Below are positions 40,462 to 52,060 of a stretch of 64,000 bases of DNA, one piece after another; position 1 is the first letter of the stretch; every line of letters starts with the position of its first letter. The position numbers were made by a program, and so were the translations under genes. The notes beneath the pieces are model-generated. The model saw only the letters and a list, made by a program, of their open reading frames with translations. It was not told where the DNA came from and did no database searches. The DNA comes from Semisulcospira habei (lineage: Eukaryota; Mollusca; Gastropoda; Semisulcospiridae): NCBI GenBank assembly GCA_036245525.1, contig BTPG01000007.1, positions 162,374,063 through 162,438,062 on the forward strand, written 5' to 3'.

Positions 40462-40836
40462 CTTACTCACATGCAAGCTTTGTGATTCAAAACTACTATA
40501 TGCCCTGACTTTTAAATTTTTACGCTGTAATATTGAGTCTGCATACTGTGTACTTTTTGCAGCTATAAGATAAAATGAAAGAAAACATGAGTTGTGTTTT
40601 TTTTTGTTTTATTAAAAATACTTTCCCTGTGCGAACGGCCCAAGACATGGATACTACATTTACTAAATATAAGTCAGTGGCCCAAGACGTGTACAATTAT
40701 GACGTCATTTCCTGAACAGAACAGTCAGAAAAATAAAACGTGTATATTTCTTCATTAACCGCTTGTGACGTCACACACACCCACTCCTGCCAAACCACAA
40801 CTACTCCCCCGCCATCCCCTTCGCCCTCCTTCCCCT

Positions 40837-40876
<40 letters not shown>

Positions 40877-40877
<1 letters not shown>

Positions 40878-40964
40878 TTTGGCTATCGGTAGCGTTTTTT
40901 TGTCGCGATGTTTCCTGCAGGAATCATCGCGACAAAAAGCGCTACCGACAGTCAAATAGATTAA
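40877..40964. repeat. Foldback element, family D
   Basis: GCTATCGGTAGCGTTTTTTT and its partner arm flank TTCCTGCAGGAA. The right TTAA is present (ATTAA); the left end is replaced by (CA)n. Confidence 0.85.
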
Positions 40965-41054
40965 ACCTCGAGTCGGTGAATGTTTCGCGGACCAACCGAT
41001 CCTCAATACAGCAGAACCTGTTGTGAGTGTTCACCCTTATTCCGAAACCACCTG

Positions 41055-42010
41055 TCATTAAAGACCATCATTTAGGTGGCTGTGGTCACCTAAATGAGGG
41101 TCTTTTATTGACAGGTGACACTTTCTGCCCTTCAAGACTTCTATGGGTAGTGCACCTGAATGACGGTCTTTAATGACAGGTGACACTTTCTGCACTTCTC
41201 CCACTTGTATGGGTAGTGCACCTGAATGACGGTCTTTAATGACAGGCGACACTTTCTGCCCTTCAAGACTTCTATGGGTAGTGCACCTGAATGACGGTAT
41301 TTAATGACAGGTGACACTTTCTGCACTTCTCAGACTTCTATGGGTAGTGCACCTGAATGACGGTCTTTAATGACAGGCGACACTTTCTGCCCTTCAAGAC
41401 TTCTATGGGTTTAGTGCACCTGAATGACGGTCTTTAATGACAGGTGACACTTTCTGCACTTCTCCCACTTCTATGGGTAGTGCACCTGAATGACGGTCTT
41501 TAATGACAGGCGACACTTTCTTCCCTTCAAGACTTCTATGGGTAGTGCACCTGAATGACGGTATTTAATGACAGGTGACACTTTCTGCACTTCTCAGACT
41601 TCTATGGGTAGTGCACCTGAATGACGGTCTTTAATGACAGGCGACACTTTCTGCCCTTCAAGACTTCTATGGGTAGTGCACCTGAATGACGGTCTTTAAT
41701 GACAGGTGACACTTTCTGCACTTCTCAGACTTCTATGGGTAGTGCACCTGAATGACGGTCTTTAATGACAGCTGACACTTTCTGCACTTCTCAGACTTCT
41801 ATGGGTAGTGCACCTGAATGGCGGTCTTTAATGACAGGCGACACTTTCTGCCCTTCAAGACTTCTATGGGTAGTGCACCTGAATGGCGGTCTTTAATAAC
41901 AGGTGACACTTTCTGCCCTTCAAGACTTCTATGGGTAGTGCACCTGAATGGCGGTCTTTAATAATAGGTGACACTTTCTGCCCCTCAAGACTTCTACGGG
42001 TAGTGCACCT
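41055..42010. repeat. 65-bp minisatellite (~15 copies) with dimeric pattern
   Basis: The unit reads TGCACCTGAATGACGGTCTT TAATGACAGGTGACACTTTC then TGCCCTTCAAGACTTCTATG GGTAG. Units alternate between CCCTTCAAGACTTC and ACTTCTC-GACTTC, so the amplified unit was at times 130 bp. Confidence 0.95.
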
Positions 42011-42014
42011 GTCT

Positions 42015-42199
42015 GATAACCCTTTCCCTGCCACTGAACGCATATTTTGTTTATGAAATCTTCGTTCCTTCAACTATCAAAAGCCACAACCAGCCGTGGA
42101 ACATAGATACACATCGGTCTCATCAAGAGGTATAGATCCTCACCTATCTATACCTTGCAGTTGGATCACGTTCACTTTTCCTCGGCAGTGAAGGGGTTA
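42015..42199. mobile_element. TTAA-type foldback element with short family-C core
   Basis: TAACCCTTTCCCTGCCACTG at left and TCGGCAGTGAAGGGGTTA at right. The inner core is reduced to AGAGGTATAGATCCTCACC / TCTATACCTT. Confidence 0.75.
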
Positions 42200-42507
42200 C
42201 ACTCAACTTTTTTTTCTTTGTTGTTGTTGTGCAAAACAAAATGGTTGCAAAAACAGGCTCCACTGTGGCTACGACGTGGATTGGGTTTTATCAGACTTCA
42301 AACAAATAAATCCTGCATGATCCGTCACCCTGCAGTCTAACGCCGAAACCCGCGACAACACCCTTCATTCGGTGATCAGCAGAAGCCTGTCTCCCTCACC
42401 TAGTGGCATAGATTGTCATGTGAATCCGTGTCTTTCGTACATAGAGCAATTATTTATTTATTTAAAAAACAAAACAAAAAAACAACGATATAAATTGAGA
42501 AGGGGGA

Positions 42508-42583
42508 AGGGGGGGGGGGGGGCTACAATCGTGATGGTGTTGTTTCGGTTCTTGTGATTTGTAAACTTTTCATTGCCGTGAGC

Positions 42584-42615
<32 letters not shown>
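42508..42615. repeat. G run and poly-A tract
   Basis: G13 near 42510 and A26 at 42588-42614. Confidence 0.9.
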
Positions 42616-42616
<1 letters not shown>

Positions 42617-42833
42617 GATCGTCGTGATAATATAGGTGTTTGTGATCCACGAAAAAATGTCCTGTAGTTGCTTCGTGACTGCTAGAATGTACATTTTAGT
42701 TAACAACCCCCCTCCCACCCCCACCCCCCACTTATTTTTCGGTCAGTGGAGACTGAAGACCCCACCACCCCCCACCCCCGTCCAGAGTAATTGTGAATGG
42801 GCGTATAGTAGCTTCGTAACCAGCCTTTACCAT

Positions 42834-42916
42834 CCGCAAGAGGCATAAAAGTTCTCATGAGCCCCTGCAGCTATAGCTGCAGGGTCTCGTGAGAATCTAT
42901 GCCTCTCTTTTGCGGG
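42834..42916. repeat. Foldback element, family C
   Basis: CCGCAAGAGGCATAAAAGTT and the arm AATCTATGCCTCTCTTTTGCGG, with a perfect inner CCCTGCAGCTATAGCTGCAGGG. Confidence 0.92.
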
Positions 42917-43394
42917 CCGAGATCGACCACAGACTCAGTGAGACACTCGCGCGTAAACGTGAGACTGGTACTGAGTTTACGTTGACAAAAAAAAAAAAAT
43001 AATAAAAATAAATAAAAGTCCCACGCAGCTGATAACACGATGGTTGTTACTGTAGCCCTCTTATTTAGCCAGCAAATCCCCCGGTACACAAAAGTGCCCA
43101 CCCAATTTGCCAAAGCAATATTTTATCCTACGTACCCGGGTGACATTCCGTCTGCGGTGAAGATCGCTACACTCCGCGTCGAGCAAGTGGGACAACTGGG
43201 CAATAGTTTCCGTATTGATCAGCTGATCATGACTCGATACTGAAAAATGTTTAATTATTTGTCATTTATTTTACAGGTTTTACCAACTGCTTCGTAAGAA
43301 TGACAGTGTATTTTATGTGCTGCAAATTTGTTGTAATTCCGCTTTTAGTGTATATATTGTGTGAGCGCTTAGACGGATGTATATGATTGAACAT

Positions 43395-43640
43395 TTTACT
43401 TTGTATAAATATTCAATATATAACATCTTTTGTACTACCAAAGACATGTATGTAAATATGCCGTATATAACATCTTTTGTACTATCAAAGGCTTGTATAT
43501 ACATTTTCAATATATGACATGTTCTGTACTATCAAAGACCTTATATAAATATATTCAATATAATTTGATATAAAAATTTTTGTACTGCCATAGTCCTTAT
43601 ATTAAAAAAATATTCACTGAATACACGTCTTTTGCACTAC
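43395..43640. repeat. ~48-54-bp tandem repeat
   Basis: TTTTGTACTATCAAAG...TATAAATATTCAATATA recurs four to five times. Confidence 0.8.
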
Positions 43641-43696
43641 GTGGATACAACGTTTACTCTCGGTATCCCAATATATTTGTGTAAACCATGATATGA

Positions 43697-43785
43697 CCGT
43701 AAAAGCTTACGGGTAGTGCTTGCTTAGCTTTTTGGCGCCTGGATTCCAGGCGCCAAGCTAAGCAAGCACTGCCGCTGCTTTGAGC
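43697..43785. repeat. Foldback element, family B variant
   Basis: GGTAGTGCTTGCTTAGCTTT and AAGCTAAGCAAGCACTGCC pair around GGCGCCTGGATTCCAGGCGCC. Confidence 0.85.
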
Positions 43786-43984
43786 CATTATGGACCAACC
43801 CGTCTTTCAAGGGGTACGTGTATTAGGCCTTATTCACGCGGCGGCCATTCTGGAATCGCAAACTAGGCTAGCCTCAGCAAGCCGATTCATCGAAGATGGC
43901 GACCGATAGCACGAGTTCTTCCAAGTGGAGTGGCTGTTTATTGAAGGTTCCGCGTTTTTCGCAAGGCGATGTAGGGAGATGGGT

Positions 43985-44310
43985 GCGCGCACACACACAC
44001 ACACAAGCATTCAGTCTGATGTAAGGCGTGGTGCCCGTTACTCAAGTGATGCGCCACAATCACTCACGCACGCACACACACATGACACGTACACATACTC
44101 ACGCGTGAGCACACTGATTAGATTTAAATAAACTTAAAAGTGATCATAGATTATATGAAAGAAAATTAACTCACGCACACACACACACACAGACACTGAC
44201 ACACATACTGTCACACACACAAACACACATACACACACATGTGCTAGTTGTAAGGCAGCACAAAAATAACGTGTATAAGACACCCGTTACTCGATGCGTT
44301 ACAAGCACGC

Positions 44311-44350
<40 letters not shown>

Positions 44351-44487
44351 GGCAACACAACGCATGATGCCTGTTCCTCGAGTTATGCGTTACAATCACG
44401 CACGCACGCAAACACTAATGTGTGCCAGATGCTGAATGCAGCGCAAGAGTAATGCAAGACGGTCATTACTCTAGTGATGCGTTGCAC

Positions 44488-44538
<51 letters not shown>

Positions 44539-44680
44539 ACAAACACTGACACACACACACATACACACACGCACACACACATACACACACACACACATAC
44601 ATACATTCAGTCATATGGAAGGCAACACAAGGATAACGCATGATGCCTGTTACTCGAGTGATGCGTTGTTAAGTCAGTGT
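43985..44680. repeat. Composite (CA)n array with ~75-bp spacers
   Basis: Five related spacers (TGTAAGGCAACACA...GTTACTCGAGTGATGCGTT) alternate with CA tracts, near 44010, 44250, 44345, 44430 and 44615. The His/Thr open frames are by-products. Confidence 0.88.
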
Positions 44681-44876
44681 TGTAAGAAACAGTCACTGTG
44701 TCGGGGAGGTGTCCGTCATCACATCCCACTGCTGGAATTTGGGGGCCCGAAGCCTGCCGGCACTTGCCTCGCTGCACGCACTCACGCTACTCCTCAGGCA
44801 GTGATGTTGAGCGTGGCGTGGGAAGAGCCACTCCTGAGGTAGCCAGCCGCATGATACAGAATCAGAATTAATGATC

Positions 44877-44969
44877 ATCAATCAATAAATATCAGGTGTT
44901 GATAAGCATCAATCAATAAATATCATGTGTTGGTAAGCATCAATCAATAAATATCATGTGTTGATAAGA
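44877..44969. repeat. 31-bp tandem repeat, three copies
   Basis: ATCAATCAATAAATATCA-GTGTTG-TAAGC repeated three times. Confidence 0.9.
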
Positions 44970-45137
<168 letters not shown>

Positions 45138-45930
45138 TAAACTTTATTCTTCCAAATACATGTTGCCACGTACAGGAAAATTTGTTTCGCCACCTCAGGT
45201 GCAATTCGCAATCACCCAAACTCACGTAACAGTTTACACACAACACTGAAATGGACAATGGTTCGGGACGGGTGAAGCCCGCCGTTGCCAAGGCGTATCA
45301 TGGCCGGCGCCAACGGCCCCAACCCGACCTGAACCTCCCTAACACAAAGCAAACTAAGGACAGCCCTATCATAGTATCTCTTAAACACGTAATATAATGT
45401 TTTAAACTTTCTGCTTGGCTGAGACTAGTTACACAAATGAGAAATACGCATCAACAAAACAAAGACGAATTATACTTTCACAGTTGCTACTCTCAGTGGG
45501 GGCCCGTCGCTATAAGAACAGCGCCGGCTATTAGACAGTCGCTCCGGCAAAACAGTCACCACCTTAATTATAACTTAACTAATATCAGTAACTTCACACC
45601 TACTAATTTTTAAGCAATAATAGTAAAACTACAGCATCTTAACGTACAAGCAGTCCAAAATTGTTTGTAAAGCACTTTCTTGAAAGGGGAGAAAAGCACG
45701 TTGGTTCTTTGCCACAGAATAATGCGCGCTGTTCTTCTGAGATCGGAATTCCAGTGCGGCACTAACAAAAATCAGCCGGCGTGTATAAACTAGCATTGCA
45801 CTGACGGCGGAGCAAACTACTGAGAATCCAATTAACAGCCACAGCACAACAAATTCCCAAAAGTCATCAAAAATAAACACCAGTCATGATGCAGCATTGA
45901 CAGACGCGGATAGACAAACAGAGGGGTAAT
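45138..45930 (-). mobile_element. Probable LINE 3' end (or 3' UTR) with ATTG tail
   Basis: On minus it ends GAATAAAGTTTATTGATTGATTG, a common form of molluscan LINE tail with a polyadenylation-like AATAAA. No reverse transcriptase is readable. The alternative is a 3' UTR of the THAP exon's gene, which is on the same strand 0.65 kb upstream. Confidence 0.45.
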
Positions 45931-46560
45931 AATCAGATAACATGGTTGAGTTGTAGTTCTTATTATCACAGATCAGAAGTCTGCAAATTCTCAAATGCTA
46001 TGGCAAGATCAGAAAAACTAAACTGTACTTCATGGGATGCACATGTTTCAAATTGTGTCATTGCAAAAGAAAGAGTCATTCAGTTTCCAACCAGCCATGT
46101 TTTTGGGCAAATAGACTAAGACCTGTTACATCCTGAGATACGGTTTGATAAGACCATGGTCCTGATGAGGGTAGATGCAATAACGCATTCAAGATTAAAT
46201 AGGTCTGTGTCCTGGGACTGATGGAAACATGCATCATGCATGCGAACATGTTTACCTATTCACTGCCACTGTTATACTGCATAGTGTCAGTACTTTTCAT
46301 ATTTACAATGTTTGTCACGTGCATTGCAGCCCTTGTACTTATGGCACAATGCACATACCAAGGCCTCAGAAAGAACACACAGTTAACAGTAAACTTACAA
46401 AAACAAAAAACCCAAAACAGTTAACCGATCACTGCCTTGCAGACCAGCGCTTGGCAGACTCCAAATGAATATATGCACAGTAAAGGGCCATATAATTATA
46501 CTGAAAGTTTATGTAAACACTTTGTTTATCAGTTTTCCTCTTTTTTGTTTTATTTGATAG
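45930..46560. other. Intergenic or intronic DNA, no gene recognised
   Basis: A 67-codon hydrophobic frame on + (46221-46424) has no recognised family. The interval would be the intron downstream of the THAP exon. Confidence 0.35.
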
Positions 46561-46565
46561 ATCAC

Positions 46566-46813
46566 TCTGGGCAAAGGTGGACACCTGACATTACTTTGAA
46601 ATACGGACCTCGGTCTCTTCGAATTTTCCACAGCCATAGTTTCCGGAGCTTTTTGTCGCTAGGAACAGAATGAAATGATAGTTGGCCGTCAGGATCATAT
46701 CTGCTGTCATTCGTACACTGAGGAACACAGCAGTACCTGTTCAGTGCTTGATGCACTTTGCCGACCGATTTATGAGACGCTCGCTCAGTCAGTTCTACAG
46801 TTGCGTCAGCCAT
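46566..46813 (-). CDS. THAP zinc-finger exon (N-terminal part of a THAP-domain protein)
   Basis: On minus the frame reads from MADATVELTERASH. It contains the THAP pattern: CCVPQC (first Cys pair, about 28-33), GQLSFHSVPSDKKLRKLWLW (the F-P and W positions), KIRRDRGPYFKV and HLCPE, with the third Cys at the expected distance. The last ligand (H in the usual CxxHF) would be in the next exon. A donor-like GA|GTGATC at 46565-46564 fits this, and the stop codon follows immediately in the intron. THAP domains bind DNA and occur in cellular regulators and P-element-type transposases; which applies cannot be told. No further exon is recognised at lower coordinates, so it may be part of a gene or a relic. 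Confidence 0.7.
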
Positions 46814-46949
46814 TTGTCTGCGTAGTGGTGCGCCTCGTTCTCGCTACCGGAAGTGCCCGCGCGTGAATAGCGTCTATTCTCATGAGTCCCTTCCGAAATC
46901 GGAAGCATTGTCAGTGATGATTATTGGACGTGTGCTGAGACCTCATCCA

Positions 46950-47010
46950 GCTACAAGAAACACAGATGCTCACGAGTACTCGCAGCGGCAGGGTCTCATG
47001 AAGAAAAAGA
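46950..47010. repeat. Degraded family-C foldback
   Basis: CAAGAAACACAGATGCTCAC pairs partly with GGGTCTCATGAAG. Confidence 0.45.
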
Positions 47011-47286
47011 CTCGCTGACGGATCAGCTCTATTTACTGGGAGAGGAAACCACACAACTTGACCTAAAACTGACCCTACAACAATACAGCTGTTGTACTGC
47101 CCCTGCCCAACCACCCTTAACTCAAGTGACCCCCCACCCCCACCCCCTCAAACATCTTCAAGTGAAAGGAGACAGAATAACTGACTCGACTGGCATCCTA
47201 ACCTTGAAGATGCTCAAGGGTGTTGTTCAGACATCACACAGGTTGCCTCCCTCGGTTTGCTACCGCTGATAAGCCCTAAACTCCGT

Positions 47287-47367
47287 TTAACTCATTCGAG
47301 ACAGGCCGCCTACGGATACGCGGCGGTTCGCCGCGTATCCGTAGGTGGCACATCTCGAATGAGTTAA
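47287..47367. mobile_element. TTAA-flanked foldback MITE, family I (81 bp)
   Basis: TTAACTCATTCGAGACAGGC to TCTCGAATGAGTTAA, with an inner perfect CTACGGATACGCGGCG / CGCCGCGTATCCGTAG around GTTCG. A degraded relative lies at 61908-61960. Confidence 0.93.
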
Positions 47368-47617
47368 CGTTTTTTTCACTAAAGAAAAGATAGAGCCTTG
47401 TGTACTCTAAAAAAAAAGAAGATTGAACTCGAAAAATTAAATAGGTGTAACTCTTTTTCAAACGTGTTTCTTTCTTATTTGGGATTTTCTTTGCATTTTA
47501 CACGCGTGGCTGTCACCTTTTTGGCCTGAAGTTGAAATAAATAATAATAATAATGACATGGTCTTTAGTATGGCGCATTTCTCATATTTATAATATAACT
47601 CAATGCGCAGGCGAAAA

Positions 47618-47749
<132 letters not shown>

Positions 47750-47854
47750 AGTCTGCATGGGGGTGTACAGAAATATCGTAGAAATTACACGAACTGAGTC
47801 TGCGAGAAAAAGTAAGTTTTTAACTTTGCTTTGAACTGCGTAAGGCGGGGTGGA

Positions 47855-47939
47855 GGCAATACAATACAATACAATACAATACAATACAATACAATACAAT
47901 ACAATACAATACAATACAATACAATACAATACAATACAA
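47855..47939. repeat. (AATAC)n pentanucleotide repeat
   Basis: About 17 uninterrupted AATAC units. Confidence 0.98.
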
Positions 47940-47959
47940 ATCATTTCAAGTTATTGTCC

Positions 47960-48590
47960 ATGAGATTGAAATTTTCCTTCGGCTTCAACATTAAAACACG
48001 CATGAGAACATGAAAATAATAAACATACGTGCAAATATGATAACCTTGTACATGCTCACACGCGCACACGCTCGAACGCACATACAGACACACGCACGCA
48101 AACACTGTCATCCATGGTCAATTATGTCGCATACTTCACAGCGTTGTAAAGTTACTATGGAGAGTTACTATGCTCAAACTATTACTGTACAGCCCAACAG
48201 TTACATGATGACAGTTTCTGTTTGCTTTTCTTAAAATTTGAAGGCAGAGCCGAAATCGGATTTAAAAAATATTTTATCATTCCGGCTCCTCCTCCTCCCC
48301 CAGACCCCCCCCCCCCCCCCTCGTTTATTTAGTTTAAAAAACAGTTAATGCTGTAGTTACAAATTGGCTAGTTTGCGTCTAGGAGTTGCCAGCTGTGTGT
48401 AAAAACAATTAGCAAATGTTTCATATGTACATGCTTTTAGAACTATTGTACCAAAGCTCGTTTGAAAGAGAGCCCCCAACTCACACCCCACCTCTGCCCA
48501 CCCCTCCAACCTGGCGCCATCCAAAAAGAGGTATATGTATATTCATGTTTTGTCTGTTATATATGAAAATTGGCTTGCCGCTGGAAAACC
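47960..48590. other. Intergenic DNA, no gene recognised
   Basis: Unique-looking sequence with a C run at 48307-48320. Confidence 0.4.
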
Positions 48591-48596
48591 CTTAAT

Positions 48597-48655
48597 ATAC
48601 TGATGAGCAAAAGAAATGCGACTTTTTTTTTTAAAATGTCGCATTTCTTTTTATA
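48597..48655. mobile_element. Truncated Tc1/mariner-like MITE, family H
   Basis: TATACTGATGAGCAAAAGAAATGCGAC is intact on the left. The right arm stops at TGTCGCATTTCTTTTTATA. Confidence 0.75.
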
Positions 48656-48718
48656 TATGTGTGTTTTTTTTTTGTTTTCTCTCCTTTATTCCTTCCACAC
48701 ACCCCTCTCCTCCTCCTC

Positions 48719-48850
48719 TTCCCCCCCCCCCCCCCCCCCCCCGGGAAGTTCTTATTCATCTGATTAACGCATACTACTCCATTCCATTCCGCAATCCGCA
48801 AATTTTGAAGTCCCCCCCCCCCCCCCCACCCCCCCCCCCCCCCACCCCCC
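48719..48850. repeat. C-rich homopolymer tracts
   Basis: C runs at 48719-48742 and 48811-48850. Confidence 0.95.
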
Positions 48851-48879
48851 AGTACTGACTGTATTACACTTCTGGAAAC

Positions 48880-48990
48880 AGATCGAGCGTGATAGTTATG
48901 GGCACCAAGCTATTCTACCACAACCCTTGAACTATCACGCTCGATCCATGTCTTGGCCGTGGCGTGTCGGAGTTGAATGAGTTAACGTCA
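48880..48990. repeat. Family-B foldback with deleted centre, right end TTAA-type
   Basis: GATCGAGCGTGATAGTT and AACTATCACGCTCGATC pair. The inner left arm is missing. It is followed by GAGTTGAATGAGTTAA (to 48985). Confidence 0.75.
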
Positions 48991-49136
48991 AAGGACGATG
49001 CAGTGGAGTTTGTCAAGTGTAGTGTGTGGGAGACCACGCGGTTTGTTTTGAAGTTCCGATTTCCTGTCATTCAAATTGCGCCAAAGCATTTTGCTAGTGT
49101 GGGAATATTTTTGTTTTGAAATCCCACACTATCAGG

Positions 49137-49203
49137 TGTGCTGGTGTGTGATTTTGGACCTTACAGCCGAAGGCTGTAAGGTCCAAAATAACACACCAGC
49201 ACA
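49137..49203. repeat. Foldback element, family A (near-perfect)
   Basis: TGTGCTGGTGTGTGATTTTG and the complementary arm ending ACACACCAGCACA around CCGAAGG. A second small hairpin (GTGTGGGAAT / ATCCCACAC) lies just before it at 49097-49130. Confidence 0.92.
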
Positions 49204-49602
49204 AACTCACATGTTACAGCTCATTCAAGAGGATGTACACGCAACAATTTCTTTGGGCAACTTTACGTGTCCTTGGCACGTTATCAGTATGGAAACCCGT
49301 TTTGCTCACCAGTCTACGCTGGACAATACTTGCGTCAACAAATGACTCACCCACCCCCACCCCTTCCCTCCCCTCCACACAGTCCCTCATTCCACAATGC
49401 AAAGTCACCGCGAGTTGGAAGCAACGTGTAGTCATTCATATCATTCAACAGTCTAGTTTGTTTTATATTTCTGAGATAAGGGATTTTTTTTTTTTAATTT
49501 TATGCCTGTCGTTTAATGGACAATAAGTTTATTCATTTCAATTCCAGTGACACACATATAAACTAAGTCTTCATGATCTGATGAACAGATATATGCCTGT
49601 AA

Positions 49603-49668
49603 AGCAAGAGGCATCTGATGGCCTCTCATGAGCCCCTGCATATGAAGGGGCTCATTAGACTCTATGTT
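49603..49668. repeat. Foldback element, family C (diverged)
   Basis: GCAAGAGGCATCTGATGGCC pairs partly with TAGACTCTATGTTTCATG. The inner CCCCTGCATATGAAGGGG pairs well. Confidence 0.7.
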
Positions 49669-49699
49669 TCATGTAGATTAAAAAGGCTGCGCAGGTTCG

Positions 49700-50395
49700 G
49701 CATCAGGATCTATGCCTCATGTTGACAAAACAAAGCTGGCCCTGCTCAAGGACTGGATCCATGTCAGCTCTGACCTCGCCAACTTTTCCAAGTGACGGGC
49801 GGCTGGCGCAGCATCAGTTGAGAGCAGTGTCGTCGTTTCCGCTTCCGGTCAATGAACTGAGTGGTTATCTGCCCCTTACAGCTACCCCCGTTTGTGATGA
49901 GGGGTAGGAAACATCCTCCCTTTCGGTAGAGTGGATGACTTTTCGCCACTAAATCAAGACCTGTACTAATGAATGGGGAGAGGCGGACGTCGATGTACAC
50001 AGAGGATGAAGAAATGTGTCATGTCGGTCTTGGGCCATGGTCGTAGGTTCAATGACGTACTTTTGTTATGATTATTCATAACATACCAGGACTAATTTAC
50101 TGGTTCAAATCAGTGTTCGGCCGGCAACAACAAACTAATTTATTTCCAAACTTTCAGGAGGGCGTTAAAATTGCAAGGTGTCGGACAGTTTCACCTCTGA
50201 AATTCCTTAGAAGTTCACTAGTCTGACTTCGGACTTTATCCCTTCGAGTCCCAGAAGAAAATGACCTCCATTCTTAACAGTCGAATGTTAAATCCCAATT
50301 GACCCCTCATTCCTAGGCCCCGCTGGAGCAAAGTTTGCCTACAATAGACATCAGCAGAGAGCCATGAGAAGTCCATTTCTTGCTAGATGTGGTAC
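49700..50395. other. Intergenic DNA, no gene recognised
   Basis: No motif, repeat or family-like ORF is seen, apart from a degraded family-C fragment at 49700-49725. Confidence 0.4.
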
Positions 50396-50397
50396 TG

Positions 50398-51074
50398 TTA
50401 ACCCTTTTCATTCTGATACAATACTGCTTGAAATTAATTTGACTATTGTAGTTCAAGGGTGGTGCCAGAATAGCTTGGCGCCTGAGGCGCCAAGCTATTC
50501 TGGCAACACCCTTGAGCTAAAATGGTTGATCTATATTGTTAATCTGTATTGTAGTTTTCACACGACAATAAGCAATATTTTTTTACAAAAAATCTGCCTC
50601 AGGATGTAATTACTTACTTACCCTTAACACCCCTCCCAGGGTATAGGCTGTCGACGTGAGACATCCAGCGACTTACTTACTTACGCCTGTCACCCCTACC
50701 CGGGGATAGGCTGTCGACGTGAGACATCCAGCGACTCCTGCCCTGTGCTCCTCCTTCGATTTTACTCCAGGTGGTTCCCAGTCTCTTGATGTCTGCTTGG
50801 AGGTCTCGACGCCAGGTGTTTCTCGGCCTGCCTCTTTTCCTCTTTCCCTGGGGGTTCCGTGACTATGCCTGCCTAGTGATACTGGAAACTGGCTTTCTCA
50901 GACTGTGACCAATCCATCCCCACCTTCTTCGCTCAATTTCATTCTCTGCTGTTAACTGCTGTGTTCTCTCCCAGAGTCTGATGTTGCTGATCTTCTCTGG
51001 CCAGTGGAGTTTCAAGATTCTTCTAAGACAACTGTTTATGAAGGTCTGTACTCTCTCAGAATGTAATGGGTTAA
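50398..51074. mobile_element. TTAA foldback MITE (family-B core) split by an RTE insertion
   Basis: TTAACCCTTTTCATTCTGAT at left and GAATGTAATGGGTTAA at right. The inner hairpin lies at 50446-50520 (TAGTTCAAGGGTGGTGCCAG). Removing 50611-51054 and one duplication restores an element of about 220 bp like 12755-12960. Confidence 0.88.
50611..51054 (-). mobile_element. 5'-truncated RTE copy 3
   Basis: Only the 3' about 440 bp is present, with the TTAC repeat end on the left. It is flanked by CTCAG(G/A)ATGTAAT at 50598-50610 and 51055-51067. Its last 62 bp (ending CGACGTGAGACATCCAGCGA) are tandemly duplicated at 50611-50732. Confidence 0.9.
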
Positions 51075-51194
51075 GCTAAATCGAAGATTTTCCCTACAAA
51101 GTTATGAACAGAGGGAAAACGCCATGGCCGAATCTGATTAGTGAGCTGCAAAAAATATCGCGAACACCACCCTTCTAGCCCTAACAGTAATCGT

Positions 51195-51262
51195 CAGTGT
51201 ATAATGAGTTCCAATGACGGTAGTTCCAATGACGGTAAGTTGGTAAGTTCCAATGACGGTAA
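51195..51262. repeat. Short tandem repeat
   Basis: GTTCCAATGACGGTAAGT-type units, about three to four. Confidence 0.8.
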
Positions 51263-51985
51263 GTGGATTAATCCACAAGCATACGTCATTGGCCATACTA
51301 TTCAATACTAAACCAACAACGACATGAGGACTGAAGTTACAGTGGGCTAGAACCAAGGGCGGATTTAAGAGGTGGCGGGAGGGGGGGGGGAGGGGAGTAG
51401 TAACGGTTAGAAGGAATTAGGTGAGGTGTGGCTGATTTATGTACATCCTTGACTGTTCTGGGGGAGTGGCTTTCATGGAGCCTGATGCTCGTCCCATCAA
51501 CACAGCGAACAACACTCATGAAAGCAGAAAATCTACAATGTGAGCGGGAAAACACAGTACCATTGTTTGTACCATCAACACAACAAACCACGTGAAAGTA
51601 GAAACTCTGGTGTGACAGGGGAAATGCAGAACAACCAAAAACAAAAACATACAGGGAGAGATAGAGAGTTTTTAAAAAATTGGTATGAGTTTCCTATAAA
51701 ACAAACAAGCATATCCCCCACCCCCCAGGAAAAAACAACAAAAAACAAACAAAACAAAAACCAACAACAACCACAAAAAAACTTTCTCGCAGTGTCCCGC
51801 TACTCTTCCTTGAAAACAGCACAATAATGTATATCAGATGTGATTCATAGCCGCCCCCCACCCCCCCCTCCCCCCGCCCCTTTTCCCCAGTTGGTCTTCT
51901 CAGGATCCGGGTGATATTGACTGACGGGGAAATTCTCGGCGGGCGTGCCCAGCCCCTTCGTGTAGCAGTCCCTCGTCCAAAACCC
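51262..51985. other. Intergenic DNA with A-rich and purine-rich stretches
   Basis: A family-Q-like left end GGGCGGATTTAAGAGG (51358) with a G run, then A/C-rich DNA at 51700-51790. No gene is seen. Confidence 0.4.
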
Positions 51986-51987
51986 TC

Positions 51988-52060
51988 CATCTGCAAGAGA
52001 CACAGATTCTCATGAGCACCTGCAGCCACAGGTGCTCATGAGAATCTGTGCCTCCTGTTG
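51988..52060. repeat. Foldback element, family C (near-perfect)
   Basis: CTGCAAGAGACACAGATTCTCATG-type arms around CACCTGCAGCCACAGGTG. Confidence 0.93.

Noticed and set aside
41055..42010. Regularly spaced repeats that might be taken for a CRISPR array
   Set aside because: Units are contiguous without unique spacers, and the host is a eukaryote. The same holds for the 42-bp and 195-bp arrays.
46221..46424. A 67-codon hydrophobic frame on plus
   Set aside because: A short frame without a family match. Hydrophobicity alone is weak evidence.
47855..47939. Telomere-like or interstitial telomeric repeat
   Set aside because: The unit is AATAC, not TTAGGG. It is a simple microsatellite.
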